From positions 62,001-126,000 of the forward strand of contig FMBT01000346.1 in NCBI GenBank assembly GCA_900095095.1: 64,000 nucleotides of DNA. Reading direction: 5' to 3'. The notes below the pieces were generated by a model. It made no database searches, had not been told where the DNA came from, and saw only the letters and a list, made by a program, of their open reading frames with translations. Shown here in pieces: positions 1 to 10,489 of the stretch (the first letter of the stretch is position 1; each line of letters starts with the position of its first letter). The translations under genes were made by a program, and so were the position numbers. This stretch comes from Fragilariopsis cylindrus CCMP1102. Its lineage: Eukaryota > Bacillariophyta > Bacillariophyceae > Bacillariales > Bacillariaceae.

Positions 1-430
1 ACAAAACGTTAAGAATCATTTCTTAACAGCTGATGAAGAATATTTTTAATACTTGAACTAATAATAGTACGATGATGACCATGATGATCATGATGACTAT
101 GATGATCACGATGGTCATGATGATATAAAATAATAATAATAATAATAGTACTTGAAGTATGATAATGACGATATAAGATATGATAATAACATAATACAGT
201 ATAGAAAGAATTTAAATTGTAGTCTAATGTAGTACATTGTAGTCTGACGACTTTTGCGTTGTTCTATATTTGATTCGTCGTTACTGTGTTCATACTGTAC
301 AATTGTTGTATCGTTTGTGATGCAAATTAAAGTTATGATAAATGATTATTTTATGATTTCGTGAACACATAAATACAAAATCAAATGATAGTAAATTGTA
401 ATTTTTGTTATTGAAAGCAGATCAAAACAC
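1..430. other. Intergenic, AT-rich, no gene seen
   Basis: No reading frame with recognisable protein character. A GAT/ATC trinucleotide-rich stretch at about 70-125 alternates GATGAT and ATCATG words and is therefore partly self-complementary. It is followed by an AAT run at about 129-148. Confidence 0.7.
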
Positions 431-435
431 GACAC

Positions 436-467
<32 letters not shown>

Positions 468-512
468 ATCAATTGGGTTTATCCCGCGTAGGTTCGAGTC
501 CTGCCGGTGTCG
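431..512 (+). tRNA. tRNA-Ser (anticodon AGA)
   Basis: An 82-nt class II tRNA. The 7-bp acceptor stem pairs GACACCG (431-437) with CGGTGTC (505-511), and the discriminator base is G512. The anticodon stem ATTGA/TCAAT (457-461 with 469-473) closes a 7-nt loop with anticodon AGA at 464-466. A long variable arm pairs GGG with CCC, as expected for serine tRNA. The T arm carries GGTTCGAGTCC, which is also the internal B box; the D arm region TGGCCGAGCGG is the A box. There is no intron, and CCA is not encoded, as usual in eukaryotic nuclei. Confidence 0.96.
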
Positions 513-517
513 TCTTC

Positions 518-522
518 TTTTT
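518..522 (+). terminator. Pol III T-run terminator after tRNA-Ser
   Basis: Five T residues start 6 nt after the discriminator base, with a second T-rich run just behind. This matches the usual RNA polymerase III stop signal. Confidence 0.6.
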
Positions 523-2235
523 CTTTTGTCATTCCATCCTCTTTTTCACCTGGTTCTTCTTCTACATCCCTTTTTGTTTTGTCTCTCCATCTCCTTATTA
601 TTCTGTTCACAATCGAATTTTATGTCCTTATTTCAGGTTTTTGCGCGATGCTTTTTTCTTCTAATACAGAAGTCCGTGGTATGATTTTTCGATATCTTTT
701 ATGTGGAATTCGACTTCATCTCTCGTTCACCTTTCGTTTCCATTAACTTCCATCTGAATTGGTTGAATAATGATGAAGATATGGCTGATTGTTTCCTCTC
801 TTCTCTTTCATTTGATGAAGTGATTTTAAAATTAATTTTTCGCAATTTTGCAGTCGTGCACAAATTAAATAAAACTACGTGCTATTGGTGCTAGTGCGTC
901 TCAAAGAGTATTGTTTTGAGAATTTTAATTATCAATCTGATTGGTTTCTTTCGTAATGGAAAAGACCCCTAATTTTTATAAAAAACAATCTATTCAGCTA
1001 GCTATATTACTCTCAACTATGCCATTTAATAACAGGACAATAATGCACCAATAGACTTGATTTCTTCTCTGTTTTTTTTAACATAATGTGTTGTCATTCA
1101 ATCTATACCAGTATTATTAGTATCTAGATATAAATAAATAATAGCAACTTTTGAGTAGTATTAGTAATATCTGCAACAGTTGACCTTTTGGGGCTTTTGT
1201 CATTGTACATTCACTCAAAATAAACCTAGTATCAATACTAGGGTGTATGTCAGGAAGGAACTTTATAGTAATACGTTTAGATTATACGATCCTGACATGA
1301 TCCAGTCTTCCTGAGTAACTGGTGACTTGGGGAGTTGGAATTGTGACATTTTGACAACTCAAAGCATAAGCTAAGGCAAGTTCAAAGAGTTAGTGTGTTT
1401 TGGGAAAAGCAATATTGGTAATAGTAGTAATAAGTTCAAGCAAACTATCTGCCCTGCCCTGTACCACACTACAGATGTTGAAGAGTGGCACAGGATGATA
1501 GGTGTGGTTGTGCTGGAAATATAATTAGAAATGCTGATGGTACCTCTCCCCAAAACACACTCAAATGAATAAAGATAGCACTTTTAGAACAATGCACAGT
1601 TAAAGGGTATAATCCATGCTTGTACAATGGCATGGAGAGATGGTCTGCCCAGCAGCATATAAGATGATGTTAGGTGCAACCATTATTTATTTGTTAATTC
1701 TAAGACACATGGTATGATATTATTCATACCATCAAAAAACATGTCAAACATACCTATTGATAATGGATATCCTTTCAAAGCTCAAACAATAAAAACAACT
1801 GCCTTATGATAACACCTTACTTAGTAATATAACAATAATGCTATACTCTATTATTCTTTCAGTAGTCTATTATTTGATCCATATTTCTCCTCTCTTATGC
1901 ACTTCTTGTGGTGATTCAAAAATTGTCTCCCCATACCTATACAACCTCTCACAGAATTTTCCTCCACAGACCAAACCCAATCAAACTTTTCTCCCTATTC
2001 TAAGATTATTGATATCTATAGGTAAGGTTAAATGAATTCCCATTGTCGTGTTGATGGAATACTATTTGATTCAAATTCTAACGCAAATACAATAATTCCC
2101 TTCTTGCAAGGTATGGCACTCTCACGGTTGAAATGTCATGAACATTTCTACCTAGGATTGGACCCAGTCTCCTTTGCTACCTCCTCCTGGCTAGCCTTGT
2201 ATATATTTTTGTATACTGTATTTTTCCATTCCTGC

Positions 2236-2281
<46 letters not shown>

Positions 2282-3351
2282 GTAATCTCTGCATCTGTTC
2301 ATTAAGTCTATTCCAACAACCACTGCACCCTGTTCCTACAAGAAGACACTGCTTCATTCATCACAACCTGTCCTGTTAGCTCCTTTGGCATAATCACTTC
2401 CCATCAAGCATGTTCAATTTCTAGAGTGTCTCTTGATAGTAATGTTCAATGTGATTGGAGACATGATATACACTATTGATATTGTGTGTAAGAAGAGTTG
2501 GAAATGCACCTCACTGATTGTCATCTATAAGAAGCATCTTTCCAATTGTTCTCGTATAGAGGAAACGAACTTGTTGCATGTACTTCTCCAAAATTTTGTT
2601 TGCTTTGTTGTCAGTTCCTCCCAGACATGAGGCGCCGTTGCTGCCACGTAGAAAGACTGACATAATTAAGGATCCAAAAGGAACAAATTCTTTGGTCTTT
2701 CCCACAAACATATCATTATTTGACTGAGGATTTACACAGGTATGTCTTTTACCAATGTTTAACTTTTTCTTGAAAGGTGTCCATTTGAGTGATGCCTGAG
2801 TCAGTCCATGAACAAGGCTATTCTACATATTCTGTTATTCTGCTACTACAGTATTCTACAATTTTTGACCGACCGCGTATCTTCGTATCTTTTGAGTCCC
2901 ACAAGAAAACAAGGTTTAAGAGAGAAAAGATAAACACAAGCCGGCATTTGCGCGCACTAATCGTCATCAAAAAACAGTATTATATAAGCTAAAACAAAAA
3001 CAAAGAAAAGACAAAAAAAAAATCCAACACCCTCAATTTCTGGAGTCGAACTACCCAAACCGGAGATTTTGAATTGGTGATACCCCTAATCGTCTTGACC
3101 ACCCTATACCCCTCCACCACCAAAATTTTCTGACCCTATCACGTATTTTTTTCGCAAAGAGACGCGAAAAATACTTATTTTCAACCGAATCGAGCACCCG
3201 AGGTTGGCCGGCGATTATCTTTTCTTTGCAATCCCAGTTCACAATAACTCACAACTCCTCCTCATCGAAGTCAACAGTCAATAGTCAATGACAGAGACTC
3301 ATAGTAATCACCTTCCACAGAGAAAGTTAGTAACCACTATCGAACGCCAAG
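523..3351. other. 2.8-kb gene-poor stretch
   Basis: Only short, low-complexity reading frames occur, and none resembles a known protein. I see no transposase, reverse transcriptase or terminal repeats. A perfect TTA/ATT trinucleotide run lies near 2235-2276. The last 300 bases probably hold the promoter of the hydrolase gene at 3352. Confidence 0.6.
2235..2276. repeat. (ATT)n microsatellite
   Basis: About 14 uninterrupted copies of a TTA/ATT unit. It translates as poly-Tyr in one frame, which explains a spurious open frame there. Confidence 0.9.
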
Positions 3352-4459
3352 ATGAAAGTTCCTTTATCCAAACGTGGAATGATCCAAACCGCATTAGGAT
3401 CGATATACTATTTACTGCATGATGGTAGAAGTTCGAACATAGAGATTGATGGCAATAACAAGGCACCAATTTTATGTTTTCATATGTCTCCACGTTCCTC
3501 CGACGAGTATTTAGAGGTACTACCATTATTAGCTAATGATGACGGTAGTGGTGCTGGCGATACAGGACGTATTGTTATTGCATTTGATACTCCCTGGATA
3601 TGGATCAAGTGACAATCCTTTGAAGTCATGTACAATTGACGAAATATCTGATGCATTTTTAGAAGCAGCAGATAAATTACTGTTGGAATGCGGCGACTAC
3701 GACGACTGTTACGAACAAGAACAAGACAATAACGACAAAAGCAGCAACAGCAGCGCCAAAAGTCTAGGTATAGAATTTGTTACAATTGGTTCATTGATGG
3801 GAAATTTCTTTTCTGTATCAATCGCATCACGGTATCCTGAACGAGTGAAAGGAACAATATTAACAAATATCTGGTTTAACCCAAAAGCAAGCACGACGAA
3901 AGCAGAAGCAGAGGATGATAGCATTGTTGTACAAGAAGGTAGTGTTGAAAACGACACAGCAATAAAGTCTGATCCTTTTCTTCTGAAGGATGATGGATCA
4001 CATTTAATGGAATTACATCAAAAGAGAAGCAGTGTATTAGATAATGAATTGAATCTTCGTGTTGTCCATACTGATATGTCGTATCTTATAAATCGCCGAA
4101 AACGATATCCATTAGGTATTTCTATACAAGATCCTAGCACATACGATTTCATTGGTGCATGCCATAAGATTGTTGATGATAGAAGTAGTAGTTACAATAT
4201 TAATAATAAGATTTTATGTATTAAAGGAGAAGGATACGCAGAAATGTTTGATAAATTTGGTTTAGATGGATCGGAACGATTCGAGAATGCATGTACACTT
4301 TTAAGGAATGACGATGACGATGAACAGAAAAACAATAATGGCGCAGTCGTCCAAGTAGAAACATTAACAGGAGATAAATCAACATTGAATCTTATTAATC
4401 AAATGTCAAATGAATTTGCTATACTTTGCAATATCTTTTTGAACGAACATAAACTGTAA
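3352..4459 (+). CDS. Alpha/beta-hydrolase fold protein lacking the catalytic serine; one frame break
   Basis: The N-terminal part (RGMIQTALGSIYYLLHDG, then PILCFHMSPRSSDEY and IVIAFDTP) and the next part (PGYGSSDNP) match the strand-3 and oxyanion region of alpha/beta-hydrolases. These two parts lie in different frames: at about 3590-3594 (ACTCCCTGG) there is one base too many. Removing one base gives an uninterrupted 368-aa frame, consistent with total length 1108 = 3n+1. The nucleophile elbow reads IGSLMGN, so Leu stands where G-x-S-x-G needs Ser. I also see no convincing catalytic His near the C-terminus, so the protein is probably a non-catalytic member. A variable Asn/Asp/Ser-rich insert sits before the elbow. 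The start ATG follows CCAAG. Whether the frame break is an assembly indel or a real mutation cannot be told from sequence alone. Confidence 0.72.
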
Positions 4460-4510
4460 AAAAACGAATAGAAAACTTTATAAAATGAATCCGCACGCAA
4501 CCATGCCACC

Positions 4511-4672
4511 ATGTACGTATGTATTCAACATACTGCAAAGGTCCAGATTGAAAACCATGATCATTTAGAGAAAGTTGGTATGGAAGGATTGTCACGAACA
4601 TTAAAACAGTTAAGAACGGGTATTGAATATCAATGCACAGAGAAAACGAAAGTTAACGATTATAAACTTTAA
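4511..4672 (+). CDS. Small coding-like frame, possible last exon or remnant
   Basis: A 53-codon frame whose translation (ending QCTEKTKVNDYKL) has ordinary amino-acid composition. It contains the stretch ENHDHLEKVGMEGLSRTLKQL, which looks like a helical segment. It starts 51 nt after the stop of the hydrolase gene on the same strand. It could be a downstream exon of that gene or a truncated remnant of another. I do not recognise it. Confidence 0.3.
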   Translation: MYVCIQHTAKVQIENHDHLEKVGMEGLSRTLKQLRTGIEYQCTEKTKVNDYKL

Positions 4673-4890
4673 AATTTAAACTGTATATATTACCTAGTTA
4701 TATCTATAATGCTGTTTAAAAGATTGCAGGCAACATAAACGATTTTCTAATGTACATAAAATATATGATATTCGTTTATTCTTTTCCCAATACGAATACA
4801 ACCTTATACGAATTTTGCAATATTTTTTTTGTCCACTTTTGTCGCTACTAAACCTAAGATGTCGTCATTCAATAATGATATATATGCTTT

Positions 4891-5758
4891 TCATTTTCGT
4901 TGCCTCTTTCGACTTTTTGCTCCTCCTCCTCCTCCGTTATTGTTGTCACTACCTGGAGATGAACCTGCCATATTATTATTGTTCCCTACCTTCGAATTTA
5001 TATAAGTGTTTAAATTTGCAAATATGTCGGTGGGTATTTCATCAACGTTGATTTCAATATTTAATTTACCTCCGCATGTTTCCAATGCCTCTGGACATTC
5101 CAATTCACATGTTGCCAAAACGTGACCCATTTCAACTCCACTCAAAAGGAAGAGGTTACTACCAAATCTAGCTCGTGCATCTAATGTGGGAGGCATTAGA
5201 TCAATTCCAGTAGGGCTAGTTACCGCCTCAACCATAGTGAAGTTCTTGGGAGAGGACGGTGCATTTGATTTAGATTTCCCTCCACCCCCACCCCCACCAC
5301 TAGCTGCTGCAGTTTCTCCCACGTCGTATTCTTGTCGGACTTTTCGATACCGATCTTCGAATCGTCGTGCGTATGATTTTGCGAGCAACCAAAAATCGGA
5401 ACCTTCAAGGTTATAGGTCATACAATTTTTCCAAACTAATCGTACATCTTCTGCAACCAAATGAGCATTCAAATATGCTCCACGTTCTATCCTACGTTTG
5501 ATTGTTCCAAGATCCATCATATTTGAAATAATTTGTGGATAATCAAAAAGTTCAAGTCCGCGCCAATCGACGGGTTCAGAAAAAGGTGCACCTAAAGAGG
5601 AAATAAAGTATCAAAAGCAAGTGAGGAGTCGAGTCAGCTTCAAAGGAAACAATACAAACAGTTACCGTACGGTACTTACAATCTTGGTTAGCTAATAGCG
5701 AATTAACTATCTTTCCTAACCTTTTCAATGGCTCTTCTTGACCAGGGGCGGGAGGCAT
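4891..5758 (-). CDS. Small single-bromodomain protein (two exons)
   Basis: Exon 1 is 5680-5758 and exon 2 is 4891-5591. The 88-nt intron has GTAAGT/TTTAG borders, and splicing forms a Cys codon, giving 259 aa. The bromodomain spans about residues 8-110. It shows PLKRLGKIVNSLL (helix Z), APFSEPVDW, FDYPQIISNMMDLGTIKRRI (the PMDL-type turn), and NCMTYN, whose last Asn (residue 87) is the conserved acetyl-lysine-binding residue. The protein should read acetylated histone tails in the nucleus. A Gly/Ser linker leads to a C-terminal region with VDEIPTDIFANL and a basic tail (KSRKRQRK) fit for nuclear import. The C-terminal part vaguely recalls the BET NET region, but I would not name it so. It lies divergent to nothing and convergent with the hydrolase gene. 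Confidence 0.88.
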
Positions 5759-6341
5759 GATGAAAAAATATATAACAGTACTTGACTGGGTATGACCGTT
5801 CAGCTCGTAATGTGTTCTATCACTTTATTATTTACTGTGATCGTGCCTTCTTGTTCGTTATCCTTGTAGTATCATTGTTCATCGTTCATATTATTGCTTT
5901 CTGTTTTTTTTTCGACGCCGTTTTGCCTTTTTCCGTACTATTTTAGTGTTATGACAGTTCGCGCGCAAATTATGCACGAGAAAAGACGCAATTTATTTTT
6001 TCAGTAAAAATATTATTATCTCCTCAATATTCAATATTATGACAATCTGCTACGGTACAATCTATATCTAGTTTAGTATAGATCCCTATGGTATGGTACT
6101 GGTGTACAACCTTTTTGTATTTATCTTAAAGCATTCATAAACGTTGACTGGTGACGGGTTTTAAGTAATAATATACGGCAACAAAAATGAAATTCGAAGA
6201 TACTAAGACCTAATAAGAAGTTAGTTAATAATGTTTTCATTACCTACTACTTCGAAGTAGTGTGCTTGCACAATATGTAATTATAATATGAAGTCAATCT
6301 ATCTCCGACAAAGAGAACTCAATTGTGGTTGGTATGGATCT
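5759..6341. other. Intergenic, promoter of bromodomain gene side
   Basis: No gene is visible. A short GC-rich island with TTCGCGCGCAAA occurs near 5949-5960 and is unusual in this AT-rich context. The part near 6342 is the 3' flank of the next minus-strand gene. Confidence 0.6.
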
Positions 6342-8759
6342 TTATATCTTATCTTCCTCGAGAATATCAGTGTACTCTTTTGGACACGATTTTTCTCTCA
6401 TTTTATAAGAAGTGTTGCCTTCTCCTTTTTCTTCCAGCTTCTTGGCATAAGCACGGGCAGTTCCTGCTACGGCATGTAGTGACTTAGTTGGTCAAACAAT
6501 AACAATAATTCGACACAAACAAAGGAAACGTAAGGGTTAGATTACTAGACAAAGATCAAGTGATATATGCATTCAAATATAGATCGATATGTCAGGACGA
6601 AACTATCCAATGCGCGAACAGCTTGTGTTAATATATTATAAACTTTCAAAAACGAAAAAGAATTTACCTGCATTTCTCCCAGACGAAGGTGCCCTGCGGT
6701 CCAGTCTCTATTGCTAGATGTATGTTCCTTGTTTAACTGTAGGACGTTCTGGTATTCCTTCTCAGGAGTGACCGGAGAATATTGCAAGAGAGCTGTACCG
6801 GATAATCTCGCTAAGAACATTAAACTTCGATATTCCAAAGCATCATTTCCAGGGTCGTTGACAACGAATGTATTATTACCTAAATTGTCTCCCAATACTT
6901 GAGTTGCTGTACCGCCATAGTCGTTTACTGTTAGTGCTAATAATCGACAGGTTTCTACAATATGAGTTAAATCCATACGAAGTTTGCGAGGATCAATTTT
7001 GGGAGGTAATTCTGTAATGAGTACGTTGCTTGATACTTTTGGTTGTGATTCAGGCATACGAGGTTGGAGTGTAACGATCCATGACTTGGGTTTATTAGCT
7101 ATATTTGCTAAATGCATCCACTTTAATTGTTTGAGTCGAAATTCTGATGGATTGATATCTTTCTGGATACAATTATCGTAGCCATCGTCGTATTGCAAGT
7201 ACCGTTTTAAATCAAGCTTTTGAAAATCAGGAATTTTATCCATGGGTGATAACTCAGGCGATGAATCGTCGGTACTGCTGCTATTCACAATTATTTCATT
7301 TGGTATCATTGTAAATTCTTGGCTTATTTCCACATCCAGCGGTCGATGGAAGAGTGCAATCGACGCTTGGGTGTGCCCACTACCATCCCCATTAACGAAA
7401 CCAAATTTTGCATATAGATGTGCATCACTGTATTTGCCATAAGAATCCATTAATTCCACATGGGGAGGAATACCTTTATTGGCACTAATAACAAAAGCTT
7501 GTTTTTCGATTTGATATTTATATGCAACATTGGGTTGTGGGTGTGAATTAAGCATATCTAATATAGGAACCATCGCATGACATCCTTTGGCAAACAACGA
7601 ATTATCGACGACATCATCATCATCAGTTTACTAGGTGAGATAATACTTGTACTCCATTCAGATTGTATACGTTCCAGTTCGGATTGTGATAAATCTTTAA
7701 CAATCTCCGCCGAACAAGCCTCGGATCCAGGATTGAAACTCCGACTTAAGACATGAATCCGAGCGGTTTGATATTCTTTGATATTTATGAGTTGACCGAA
7801 TACCTTATTTGAAGAGGCAGTTGTCAAAGCCTTGTATTCTGAATCTATCATTTCTTTATACATAACAACAACAGCAAAGTTCCAACTATGATGTCCGAGC
7901 ATCGTTTTCAAATTAGATCGACTTGTAAGGATAGGATGATAATCACTCAATTCTTTCCAACTGGGTAAGGATTGTAAATATGCCGCACGACGAAGATCAA
8001 CATCATCATCTTCGCTATTGCCGATATCACTACTTTTGGCACTTCTATTATCTTCTTGTTCGTTACCGTCGTCCTCGTCGGCCTGGTTTGGAATTGGTTT
8101 TAATCGTTTTTGTTCTATTGCTAGATATACAGCTAAAAATGCTCCTCCCGGTAATGGATTATCTGTCAATGCATGTCTTGCCTTCAATAAATGTTCAGTT
8201 TGTACTAAGTCACTTTGAAGAGCATCGATTTCCCAAATTTGTAAATTCTTGGAATTTCAACAATTTGATCACCCCGACGAATCTTGGTTTTGGTAGTAGT
8301 AGATGTTTGAAGTGTTCGACCCGTCGGTTCAATCCTACCTTCACCACACCATACCGTATTGCTGTTACTTTTGTCATTATCACATAGCGTATTCCAATAT
8401 GTAGCAAATGCCGGATCAACGGTCAGGCTATTAGCAGTAATGAAGTTGGACTTGACACCGATGTCGATGCCGCTATCTCTAATATCGTTTGTTGTTGAAA
8501 CGTTAGAATTAGGTGTGTTATTATTCTTGTTAAGAATTAGACCTAAAACGATAGCAATAGTCAATACAACTGAACCGTAGATTGTCATTTTGAATCGTTC
8601 CATTAAACTATTCATACCGTTGATAGCGGCATCAGTAATCGAAATACTGGTGGCTATCTCGTCGTCCTGTTTGGTGACAGGCGAAGACGATGCATTGTCA
8701 TTGTCATGGTCATGAGAACGTTTCCGATTATTCTTGTTGTTGCTGCTGGGTGCTGCCAT
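6342..8759 (-). CDS. SET-domain methyltransferase, Rubisco-LSMT-like, N-terminal membrane anchor; two frame breaks
   Basis: The main exon is 6668-8759 and the last exon 6482-6342, separated by a 185-nt intron (GTAAAT..CTAAG). A predicted TM segment (about residues 61-81, MTIYGSVVLTIAIVLGLIL) follows a basic, Asn-rich N-terminus. LSMT-type landmarks appear in order: GDQIVEIPR, IWEIDALQ, LLKARHALTDNPLPGG, then the SET core MVPILDMLNSHP and DSYGKYSDAHLYAKFGFVNGDG, then a C-terminal substrate-binding domain. The family methylates lysines on plastid or cytosolic proteins; the substrate here is unknown. Two places need one extra base to keep frame: about 8255-8258 (ATTCCAAGAA) and about 7620-7635 (in a GATGATGAT run). 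With both, the length is an exact 744 codons and the splice phase fits. A paralogue sits at 39.9-42.3 kb. The start is the ATG in strong context (ACATGGCA); an upstream TTG-started extension was ignored. Confidence 0.85.
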
Positions 8760-9226
8760 GTTTGGACTTTGGTTTTTTGTTTGGATGATAAACAACTCCC
8801 TCTATACTGGGGTATCTTGTAATTTCTTGTGTGCGCTCTGCTAATCGATTTGTAATAGACTTGAGTTGGTACACATACTTGTGATGGGTAACCTTATCTT
8901 GCTACAGTAGTAACGTTAACGTTAGTTGTGTTGTTTGTAGAAGCAATTCATAGACTTTTTTTTGCTGGCGTTTCCGGCGCGAAATTTAAATTCATAGTCC
9001 GAATCTTCGGAAATCCTTGACTCACTCGACTCAAATCTCAATTTTTTCTTTCTTATTTATCCTGAACCTTATATCTTAATACACATACCACTTATTTCTT
9101 TACTACTTTTTCTTACGACGAATTTCAACACGACAAACGGCGTAATCAAACACCAACTTTACAGCACTAACGCTACCCTTCACCAATAATCTTTCTTAAC
9201 AATTAAAATAGAATAAGAATAGCAAG
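8760..9226. promoter_or_regulatory. Divergent promoter region between SET gene and eL37, with E2F-like site
   Basis: This segment separates two diverging genes. At 8976-8984 lies GGCGCGAAA, the reverse complement of TTTCGCGCC, a perfect E2F/DP consensus. At 9019-9032 lies GACTCACTCGACTC, one of several GAGTC/GACTC clusters in the window. Function is inferred from motif and position only. Confidence 0.4.
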
Positions 9227-9954
9227 ATGGTACGTTGGAATTAATGTAGAAAGACGAAACGACTGATTTGATAAATACATTAGCATTGAAGAGGTGTATG
9301 GACTTTGCCTCGATTGGGACGATAGTTGGCGGTGATAATGATACCCCAATAGTTTTCAGATGCGGGACGGAAATATCGTAGCATTACTAATGCATAATTA
9401 ATAATGATAATGATCCGTCCGTAGATGTTGACTGTGACTTTTTCGGTTCTTTCTCTCCGCTTAAATACGTTCCCCACGAGCAGTTCTTATATACATCGAT
9501 GGAAATGCTTGCGGATGAATTAAATTAATCTCCAGAAACCGCGAATGTTATTTTGTATTTGTCATGTTCAAATATCTCATCTTTTATTTCTCTTCTCTTC
9601 CTTTTCTTGATAAACTAAACTTCGTTACAATCATATATAAAATAATAATCCGAACAATAACTAATTAACATCAAACAACAGACTAAGGGTACTACTTCAT
9701 TCGGTAAGAGACATAATAAGTCACATACAGCCTGTCGGCGTTGTGGTAAATCTTCTTATCATATCCAAAAGAAGACTTGCGCATCATGTGGATACCCATC
9801 GAAGAAGATGAGACAATACAATTGGGCACAAAAAGCTAAGGGTCGTCGTACTGAAGGTACTGGACGTATGCGATACATGAAGACTATGACTCGTAAATTT
9901 AAGAATGGATTCCGAGAAGGTACACAAGCAAAAAAGCAAGTTAACAAGGAGTAA
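9227..9954 (+). CDS. RPL37: 60S ribosomal protein eL37
   Basis: Exon 1 consists only of the initiation codon (9227-9229). A 452-nt intron (GTACGT..CAACAG, 9230-9681) follows, and exon 2 is 9682-9954. The 91-aa product starts [17 protein letters not shown] and carries the zinc-ribbon pairs CRRC and CASC, then [16 protein letters not shown] and [12 protein letters not shown], all diagnostic of eL37. It is a structural protein of the large cytosolic ribosomal subunit that contacts rRNA near the exit tunnel. The length matches the family (about 90-97 aa). An intron directly after ATG is a known habit of ribosomal protein genes in several eukaryotes and may hold expression signals. I looked for a C/D snoRNA in this intron and found no convincing C and D boxes. 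Confidence 0.97.
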
Positions 9955-10489
9955 TTAAAAAACTGAATTAGAATTTGTATCAACCCCCATAAACAAAACT
10001 GAATTCTTATTATACCGACGAACTATATATAGTTTTATATATATACTCGTACTGCTACCGTATCATATTAACTTGTGATTAAATTAGGAGTTGTGAAGAG
10101 ATGGAAGAAATACATCTACTCTAACTAGCCTAGTAGCCACTACTGTAATACAGGAGACTAGATGAGACATTAGACTTTTGATATTACTATTGCATAGCAG
10201 TGACCCCTTTCAACGGTACTGTACACTGTATATTATATTTGACTAAAAATGCTTGCTGATTCGAGTTGGAATCACTTTCTTTTGTGTCAACGAGATGTAC
10301 TTCCTTGATCTGCAACTTTTAATTCCTCCGTGCCATCATACAACAACGAAAAAGTATTCAACTTGCAAGAATGCAAACTTGTGCACCAAGTAGTACTAGT
10401 AGATTGAAAGTGATTTATCTAGTAGTTCTTGTAGCCTTTTTATACTTGCTATATACGTTACACGACTAGCTAGTCAATTAAATTGTTTC
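9955..10489. other. Intergenic between convergent eL37 and ThrRS
   Basis: Contains the 3' flanks of both genes. No reading frame or RNA structure stands out; an ATATAT-rich piece lies near 10025-10045. Confidence 0.7.

Noticed and set aside
437-894. Three overlapping short plus-strand frames over and after the tRNA
   Set aside because: They cover the tRNA-Ser or are rich in Phe/Ser from T-runs; no conserved protein character.
2032-2379. 115-codon frame with a poly-Tyr stretch
   Set aside because: It exists only because an ATT microsatellite lacks stops; the flanks are not protein-like.
9230-9681. snoRNA inside the eL37 intron
   Set aside because: GATGATAC-like and CTGA-like words occur, but not in C/D-box arrangement with a terminal stem.
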